DNA from: Clostridium sp.
GTDB lineage: Bacteria; Bacillota; Clostridia; Oscillospirales; Acutalibacteraceae
Direction of reading: 5' to 3'
Assembly (NCBI GenBank): GCA_031272895.1
Contig: JAISSW010000002.1
Span: forward strand, 241,541 to 305,540
DNA length: 64,000 nucleotides
Numbering within the stretch: position 1 is the first letter of the stretch; every line of letters begins with the position of its first letter. The translations under genes and the position numbers were made by a program. The notes beneath the pieces are model-generated. The model saw nothing but the letters and a program-made list of their open reading frames with translations. It was not told where the DNA came from and ran no database searches. Below are positions 57,962-64,000 of this stretch, one piece after another.

Positions 57962-58531
57962 ATGGGCATAATTGAGCTTTTGCTGATAGCCGTGGCACTC
58001 TCCATGGACGCCTTTGCCGCGGCAATCGGTAAGGGCATAGCTTGGCGGCAATGGACGCTGAAGAAAGCCCTTACAGTGGGGCTGTGGTTCGGCGTTTTTC
58101 AAGCCGCAATGCCGCTTGCGGGCTACTATGCCGGAACTCTGTTCGCAAGCAAAATTGATGCCTTTGACCACTGGATTGCCTTTGGGCTTTTGGCGTTTAT
58201 TGGCGGCAAAATGCTGGTTGAAGGCATAAAAAAACACGGCAGCTGTGAGATGGCAAAGGAAACCCCGCTCGGCGTAAGGGAACTGCTGCCCTTGGCTGTG
58301 GCGACAAGCATAGACGCCCTTGCGGCGGGTGCCGCCTTTAGCATGAACGAGGTCAATATCCTGCCCGCCGTCGCCCTGATTGGTGTAATAACCTGCGCTT
58401 TTTCCGCCGCCGGGACAAAAATAGGGCAGCTTTTCGGCTGTAAATACCAAAGCGCCGCGGAAATAATCGGCGGCGCGGTGCTGATTTTTATTGGAACAAA
58501 AACCCTGCTTGAGCACTTGGGTGTTATTTAG
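57962..58531 (+). CDS. mntP: Manganese efflux pump MntP family
   Basis: IAVALSMDAFAAAIGKGI; AVATSIDALAAGAAF duplicated motif. Confidence 0.85.
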   Translation: MGIIELLLIAVALSMDAFAAAIGKGIAWRQWTLKKALTVGLWFGVFQAAMPLAGYYAGTLFASKIDAFDHWIAFGLLAFIGGKMLVEGIKKHGSCEMAKETPLGVRELLPLAVATSIDALAAGAAFSMNEVNILPAVALIGVITCAFSAAGTKIGQLFGCKYQSAAEIIGGAVLIFIGTKTLLEHLGVI

Positions 58532-58554
58532 CCGAACTGCACTGCGGCGGGGCT

Positions 58555-59388
58555 TTATACCCGCACACTAATGCCTCTTGCGCGCAGGTATTCCTTAAGC
58601 TGACCTACGCTCAGCTCGCCAAAGTGAAAGAGCGACGCCGCAAGCACGGCATCCGCCTTGCCAAGGGTGAGGGCGTCATAAAAATGCTCCTGCGCGCCCG
58701 CCCCGCCGGAGGCAATAACCGGCACGCCCACACGCTCGCTTATTCCGCGTGTAAGCGCAAGCTCATAGCCGTCCTTCTGTCCGTCACAGTCCATGCTCGT
58801 CAGCAGGATTTCCCCCGCGCCAAGCCTTGTGCCGTGTTCCGCCCAACGGAAGGCGTCAATTCCGGTGGGAACTCTCCCCCCGTTAAGGTATACTTCATAT
58901 TGTGAATCCCCGTCTGTCAACAGCTGCGCCGGAATACCGGACGGGGTTTCCTTTTTGTAGCTTGTGTCCTTGGCACGGCTGCCCCGGGTACGTCTTGCGT
59001 CAATGGCAAGCACCACGCATTGGCTGCCGAATTTTTCTGCGGCTGCGGCAATCAGCTCAGGGCTGCGCACCGCCGCCGAGTTAACAGCAACCTTGTCCGC
59101 GCCTGCCCGCAGCATTACGGTGAAGTCCTCCGTGCTTTTTATTCCGCCGCCGACCGTGAACGGAATAAAAACCTGCTCGGCAACACGGCGCACAATATCC
59201 AGCATGGTGCCGCGCCCCTCGTGGCTTGCCATAATATCCAGCAAAACAAGCTCGTCCGCACCCATTTTGTCGTAAAGCCGCGCACACTCAACGGGGTCGC
59301 CCGCGTCGCGCAGACCAACAAAGCTGGTGCCCTTAACAACACGCCCGTCCTTAACGTCAAGGCAGGGGATTATCCTTTTGGCGTACAT
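58555..59388 (-). CDS. hisF: Imidazole glycerol phosphate synthase subunit HisF
   Basis: [72 protein letters not shown]. Confidence 0.95.
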   Translation of the reverse strand: MYAKRIIPCLDVKDGRVVKGTSFVGLRDAGDPVECARLYDKMGADELVLLDIMASHEGRGTMLDIVRRVAEQVFIPFTVGGGIKSTEDFTVMLRAGADKVAVNSAAVRSPELIAAAAEKFGSQCVVLAIDARRTRGSRAKDTSYKKETPSGIPAQLLTDGDSQYEVYLNGGRVPTGIDAFRWAEHGTRLGAGEILLTSMDCDGQKDGYELALTRGISERVGVPVIASGGAGAQEHFYDALTLGKADAVLAASLFHFGELSVGQLKEYLRARGISVRV

Positions 59389-59400
59389 TGCCCACTCCTC

Positions 59401-61179
59401 CTACATTTCCGTTGGGGCGGTGATTTTGAACATGGTAAGCTGGCTGTGAAGCACGGAGCGCACACAGTCGCACAGGAAAAGCCGGGCGGCGCTCAGGGAG
59501 TCGTCCTCGCAGTTGACGCGGCAGGCAGCGTAGAATTTGTGATAAAGCGTCGAAAGCTCCAGGCAATAGCGTGTGATTTTCGCGGGGTCATATTGCCGCG
59601 CGGCGGCGATTGTTTCGTCCGTCAGTGCCGCCAAATGGCTGATAAGCTCACGTTCCTCCGGCGCGCTGAGCAGCGAAAGCTCCTCGAGAGTGCATTTGCG
59701 CAGAGCTTTGCCCTGCTCGGCAAGGCGGCGCAGCACCGAACAGGCGCGGGCGTGGGCATATTGGCAGTAGTAAACCGGGTTTTGTGATGTCTGCTGAACC
59801 GCAATATCCAAATCAAAATCCATTTGGGTTTCAGGCTCCCGCAGGTTAAACAGAAAGCGAGCGGCGTCCACGGGAATATCGTCCAGCAAATCTGCAAGGG
59901 TGATTGCGTTGCCGGTACGCTTGCTCATACGCACAGGCGCACCGTTTGACACAAGCCGCACCAGCTGCATGAGTATGACCTTGAGGCGGTTTTTGCCGTC
60001 CAAGCCCAAAGCGTCAAGCGCCGCCTGCATTCGCGCCACATGGCCGTGGTGGTCCGCGCCCCATATGTCTATCGCCAAATCAAAGCCGCGGGTCAGCAGC
60101 TTGTTGCGGTGGTAGGCAATATCCGCGGCAAAGTAGGTGGGAATGCCGTTTGCCCGAACAAGGACCTCGTCCTTTTCCCCTCCGTGCTCCGTGGCCTTGT
60201 ACCAAAGCGCCCCGTCCTGCTCATATGTAAGACCCTTTGCCTTCATTTCCTCCAAAAGCTCGTCAACCTGTCCGCTCTCGTGCAGCTCGCTTTCGTAGAA
60301 CCAGCGGTCGTATTCAATGCGGTATTTTGCTAACGTTTCCCGGATTGCCTCCATATTTTTCGGCAGGGCAAACTCCACCAAAAGCCTTTGGCGCTCCTGC
60401 TCGTCATATTCCAAAAACTCCCAACCCTCCTGCTGCGCATAGGCGGCAGCAAGCGCAAGTATGTCCGCGCCCTGGTAGCAGTCCTCGGGTATTTGAGTGA
60501 TGGCTTTTGCCTCGTCGGTATCAAGGAATTTTTCGTCACGCAGCAAGCGCTGTGCGGCGGAAAGCTCGGCGGAAAGCCCCTTTTCAAGCAACTCAAACAG
60601 CTGGCAGGCTCGGATATCAAGCGACTTTGCCAGCTTGACGATTTGGTTCCCCGCGTCGTTCATATAAAATTCGCGCGTAACGCTGCAGCCGGCACGCTCC
60701 AGCACGGCGGCAAGGCAATCCCCTAAGGCGCCGCCGCGGGCGTTGCCCATGTGCATGGGGCCGGTTGGGTTTGCGGAAACAAACTCCACATTTATTTTTT
60801 TGCCGCTGCCCCAGCTGCTTGCTCCGTAAGCTTCTCCCTTGTCGGCAATATCCAGCAGCACGGCGGCGTAGTAGGAGGAGTCCAAATAAAAGTTAAGGAA
60901 GCCCGCGCCGGCAAACTCTACCTTGGAAAAATAGCTGCCCTTTGTATTCAGCCTTTCGGCAAGCGCCTGCGCAATTGCCCGCGGCGGCATACGCAGCTCC
61001 TTTGCCCACGCCATGGCCGCGTTTGCGGAAAAATCGCCGAACGCCCTGTTTTGCGGCACCTCTACGCGGAATTCGGCGGCCGGCAGGCAAGAGAAAATAC
61101 CATCCTGCGCGGCGCTGCTTGCCGCCGCCTTAACCGCGTCAACAAGCTGCTCCTGAACCCTTTGAACCAAATAAGACAT
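59401..61179 (-). CDS. argS: Arginyl-tRNA synthetase
   Basis: VEFVSANPTGPMHMGNARGGALGD; C-terminal DALR domain. Confidence 0.96.
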   Translation of the reverse strand: MSYLVQRVQEQLVDAVKAAASSAAQDGIFSCLPAAEFRVEVPQNRAFGDFSANAAMAWAKELRMPPRAIAQALAERLNTKGSYFSKVEFAGAGFLNFYLDSSYYAAVLLDIADKGEAYGASSWGSGKKINVEFVSANPTGPMHMGNARGGALGDCLAAVLERAGCSVTREFYMNDAGNQIVKLAKSLDIRACQLFELLEKGLSAELSAAQRLLRDEKFLDTDEAKAITQIPEDCYQGADILALAAAYAQQEGWEFLEYDEQERQRLLVEFALPKNMEAIRETLAKYRIEYDRWFYESELHESGQVDELLEEMKAKGLTYEQDGALWYKATEHGGEKDEVLVRANGIPTYFAADIAYHRNKLLTRGFDLAIDIWGADHHGHVARMQAALDALGLDGKNRLKVILMQLVRLVSNGAPVRMSKRTGNAITLADLLDDIPVDAARFLFNLREPETQMDFDLDIAVQQTSQNPVYYCQYAHARACSVLRRLAEQGKALRKCTLEELSLLSAPEERELISHLAALTDETIAAARQYDPAKITRYCLELSTLYHKFYAACRVNCEDDSLSAARLFLCDCVRSVLHSQLTMFKITAPTEM

Positions 61180-61595
61180 TACTTGCCCTCCCATGGGGTG
61201 AGTTTAATTTGCATGAGATTTTGCGTTGTGTATTCGCCGAAGTCCAAGCTGTAGGACAGGGCAAGCAAGCCGCCAATGCCGGGCTTGAGCGTGTTGACTA
61301 TGCTGCGCGTGCTTATGTGCAGCCCTATGCTGCCGTGCGGCGTTGCATAGCAGCAGTGGATTTTTTGCCCCGGAACAAAGCGCATGGTGCGCTCAAAGCC
61401 CTCCGTCGTGCTTGTAAGGGTAACGCTGCCCCCGGTTATGCTCAGCTTAGTGTTCTGCTCCGCGGCACCCTCGGAGTAGATAAGCAGCAGCTCGTCCTCC
61501 AAAAAATCCAACAAGCCGTAAGCCTTGCCCGACTGTGTTTGAATGCCGCCGTCAGGCTCCGTTATTTGGGCTTTGTACTCAACCTTAACCTTCAT
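61179..61595 (-). CDS. DUF1934 family protein (YwiB-like)
   Basis: Beta-barrel-like 138 aa; immediately upstream of argS with TAATG overlap, as in the ywiB-argS arrangement. Confidence 0.8.
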   Translation of the reverse strand: MKVKVEYKAQITEPDGGIQTQSGKAYGLLDFLEDELLLIYSEGAAEQNTKLSITGGSVTLTSTTEGFERTMRFVPGQKIHCCYATPHGSIGLHISTRSIVNTLKPGIGGLLALSYSLDFGEYTTQNLMQIKLTPWEGK

Positions 61596-61596
61596 C

Positions 61597-62898
61597 TTAC
61601 GGCGCTACCCGGAATTTGTTGCGGAACGCAAAGCTAACGTCGCTCACGCGCTCAAGCTCAAAGATGTTAACCAAAATGCGGGCAAGACCTATGCCGCAGC
61701 CTCCATGAGGGGGGCAACCGTACTTGAAGAAATCAAGGTAGCCCTGCAAGCCCTCAAGCGGGATTCCCTTTTCAATCGCCTGCTCGCGCAGCTTTTCGTA
61801 GCGGTGCTCACGCTGGGCGCCGGTTGTGATTTCCTGTCCTTTCCAAAGCAGGTCAAAGCTTTTTGTGGTCTTGTTGTCGTCATATCTCATGTGATAAAAT
61901 GCCCTTACCGCGGCGGGGTAATCCGTTACAAAAACAAACTCATGCCCGTATTTTTCCTTAATCAGCTTGCTTAGCAGGCGCTCGCCCTCCGGGTCCAAAT
62001 CCGCCTTATGTCCAATAATATGCCCAAGCTGCGCAAGCATTTCGCGCGCCTCGCCAAGGCTAACCCGCGGGAAAGGCAGCGACGGCACCACAACCTCTAC
62101 GCCGTATTGCTCCTTGATTTCCTCGCCGTATAGCTCCTTAACCCTGCCAAGGGCAAAGGCAAGCAGCTTTTCCTCCCACTCCATTACCTCCTCGTGTCCC
62201 TTAACCCAAGAAATTTCCATGTCTAAGGAGGTGAATTCGCTGGCGTGGCGGCGCGTGGAGGAGGGGTCGGCGCGGAAAGCCGGTCCAATCTCAAAAACAC
62301 GGTCAAAGCCGGCAGCCATTGCCATTTGCTTATAAAATTGCGGGGATTGAGCCAAATAAGCCGAGCCGTCGAAGTAATCTATCTTGAACAGCTCAGCGCC
62401 GCCCTCGCTTGCCTCAGGCACAATTTTTGGGCTGTGAAGCTCAAGGAAGCGGTTTTGCGTCCAAAAATCACGCAGCGCCTGCTCAAACACGGTTTGCACC
62501 TTGTATATCAGTTGAGTTTTGCCGTGGCGCAGCCAAAGGTAATGCCAGTCCAAGCGAGCCTCGAGGCCGCTGTTCTCGTCCACGGGCTGCGGTGCCTGCG
62601 CAAGGCTTTCAATCACAACGGATTGAGGCGCAATCTCCATCTCCCCCAGCTTGACGGAGGGATTATGCACAGCCTCGCCGACAAAGGTTAGCGCGCTGCC
62701 CATGGTGATATGCTCCAGAGCCTGGGCAACCTGGGGGTTGCTTGGTTTGTGAACTGCAACCTGAACTTGCCCGCTTATGTCCTCCAGCACCAAAAAAAGC
62801 ATTTTCTTTTGGTCACGGATTGTGCGCACCAAGCCCTGCACCTTAACCTGCTGCCCAAAGTGTTGTGGGATTTGGCTGATTAAAACTCGCTCTGACAT
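61597..62898 (-). CDS. aspS: Aspartyl-tRNA synthetase, archaeal-type (AspRS2)
   Basis: ~430 aa; FLELHSPKIVPEASEGGAELFKIDYFDGSAYLAQSPQFYKQMAM; GCPPHGGCGIGLARILV; lacks the bacterial GAD insertion. Confidence 0.88.
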   Translation of the reverse strand: MSERVLISQIPQHFGQQVKVQGLVRTIRDQKKMLFLVLEDISGQVQVAVHKPSNPQVAQALEHITMGSALTFVGEAVHNPSVKLGEMEIAPQSVVIESLAQAPQPVDENSGLEARLDWHYLWLRHGKTQLIYKVQTVFEQALRDFWTQNRFLELHSPKIVPEASEGGAELFKIDYFDGSAYLAQSPQFYKQMAMAAGFDRVFEIGPAFRADPSSTRRHASEFTSLDMEISWVKGHEEVMEWEEKLLAFALGRVKELYGEEIKEQYGVEVVVPSLPFPRVSLGEAREMLAQLGHIIGHKADLDPEGERLLSKLIKEKYGHEFVFVTDYPAAVRAFYHMRYDDNKTTKSFDLLWKGQEITTGAQREHRYEKLREQAIEKGIPLEGLQGYLDFFKYGCPPHGGCGIGLARILVNIFELERVSDVSFAFRNKFRVAP

Positions 62899-62986
62899 TA
62901 TTTACTCGCTCCTTAACAAATGCTATCAAAGAATTATACCAAGAATTGCGCTTTGTGTCAAGAAGAAGAGAGCTTTGGGTGCATAT

Positions 62987-63015
62987 TTGCAAGCGGCGGC
63001 GCTTTGCGCTATAAT
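62987..63015 (+). promoter_or_regulatory. Sigma-A-like promoter for the cupin cassette
   Basis: TTGCAA-17 nt-TATAAT. Confidence 0.6.
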
Positions 63016-63112
63016 ATGCCTGTAGACTGAGCAGGGAGGCCGTGGCTTAGCATTGCAAGCGGCAAATCGGGAACAGCTACGATTTGATTAAGCCGAAAGT
63101 GAGGGCGAGGAA

Positions 63113-63457
63113 ATGCTGACAAAAGTGAATTTGCTTGACGCCGTGGGCGGAGTGCCGGAGTTGTTCCAATACATAAAAATCGGGCAGCTAAACGACCATA
63201 TGCTCAATGTATTGCAATGCGAAAACCGGACGCTCGATTTCCATGTTCACGATTCGTCTGACGAGATGTTTTACGTCATTGATGGATGCTTTAAGATAGA
63301 ACTCGACGATGGCTTCGTTCCGCTTCAGACCGGAGATATGGTCATTATCCCGAAAGGTACACGGCACCGTCCGGTTGTGACAACTTTGGTGAAATGCCTT
63401 CTAATCGAGGTGGATGGAACACTGAACGCAGAAAACACAGGAGGTGGAGTTTTGTGA
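63113..63457 (+). CDS. Cupin-domain protein
   Basis: DFHVHDSSDEMFYVIDGCFKIELDDGFVPLQTGDMVIIPKGTRHRPV. Confidence 0.88.
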   Translation: MLTKVNLLDAVGGVPELFQYIKIGQLNDHMLNVLQCENRTLDFHVHDSSDEMFYVIDGCFKIELDDGFVPLQTGDMVIIPKGTRHRPVVTTLVKCLLIEVDGTLNAENTGGGVL

Positions 63458-63735
63458 AAACAAATACTATCACTGACTCCGAAACCATGACAGACCTAAC
63501 TAAAATCCCAGGCATCGGCAAGAATATGGCGCACCACCTGACCCGTGCCGGATACCCGAATATCGAAGCCCTCAAAGGGCAAGACCCCGACGAGGTTTAC
63601 GCCAAGGACTGCTTCACACAGGGTGTTCAGGTCGACCGCTGCGCTCTGTACTGCTATCGGCTGGCTTGCTATTTCGCAGACCACGACAGGCAACTGCCGG
63701 AGGGCAAGCAGAACTGGTGGAATTGGAAGGATTGA
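63454..63735 (+). CDS. Helix-hairpin-helix (Cdd1-like) protein
   Basis: LTKIPGIGKNMAHHLTRAGYPNIEALKGQDPDEVYAKDCFTQG; GTG start after GGAGGTGG. Confidence 0.75.
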   Translation: MKTNTITDSETMTDLTKIPGIGKNMAHHLTRAGYPNIEALKGQDPDEVYAKDCFTQGVQVDRCALYCYRLACYFADHDRQLPEGKQNWWNWKD

Positions 63736-63739
63736 GAAG

Positions 63740-64000
63740 ATGACAAACGAAAAAGTGTTTGCGATGCCGTTTTCCAACGTCTACCCGCTGCTCGTGCAGA
63801 AAGCGGAACGCAAAGGCCGGATTAAAGCCGAGGTTGACGAGATTATCTTCTGGCTGACGGGCTATGACGAAAGCGGATTACAGGCGCAACTTGAAAAGCA
63901 GGTTGACCACACAATATTCTACGGCGAGGCTCCGCAAATCAACCCGAACGCCGCGCTAATCAAGGGCGTCATCTGCGGACACCGCGTGGAGGAAATCGCC
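63740..64000 (+). CDS. DUF2200-like protein, truncated at window edge
   Basis: MTNEKVFAMPFSNVYPLLVQKAERKGRIKAEVDEIIFWLTGYDESGLQAQL...NPNAALIKGVICGHRVEEIA. Confidence 0.8.
   Translation, partial: MTNEKVFAMPFSNVYPLLVQKAERKGRIKAEVDEIIFWLTGYDESGLQAQLEKQVDHTIFYGEAPQINPNAALIKGVICGHRVEEIA

Overview
This 64 kb window looks like a chromosomal segment of a spore-forming Clostridia/Oscillospiraceae-type bacterium, judging by spoIIGA-sigE, spoIVB, DnaD/DnaC-type replication proteins, CdaA/CdaR and rny. It is densely coded on both strands. I see no rRNA, CRISPR array, IS element or integrase. Recognisable core loci are: addA start (partial), spoIIGA-sigE, nrdR, argD, tatD, dnaD/dnaC-like, a 3D/G5 cell-wall protein, a two-component system, tyrS, nnrD-like, cdaA-cdaR, a fused MacB-like ABC transporter, a MurF-like ligase with an N-terminal membrane region, ddl, spoIVB, purB, a four-tRNA array (Asp-Phe-Gly-Cys), mreBCD, murA, a YycJ-like hydrolase, rny, rpiB, mntP, hisF, argS, DUF1934 and an archaeal-type aspS. 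The best candidate for an undescribed system is the co-directional minus-strand block at about 10.8-18.2 kb. It has two proteins that each look like tandem SCP2-like domains, a class-III aminotransferase, a split transketolase, a zinc-ribbon membrane protein and a pair of polytopic membrane proteins (one DUF5058-like). It starts at a perfect consensus sigma-A promoter with an inverted repeat over the -35 box, and structured intergenic elements punctuate it. Other notable items are a 45-aa ORF with perfect promoter, Shine-Dalgarno and terminator signals just upstream of spoIIGA, a structured noncoding region at 4.46-4.71 kb, a hairpin that overlaps the spoIVB start, and a cupin/HhH/DUF2200 cassette at the right edge. 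All family calls come from reading the sequences by eye; no searches were run.
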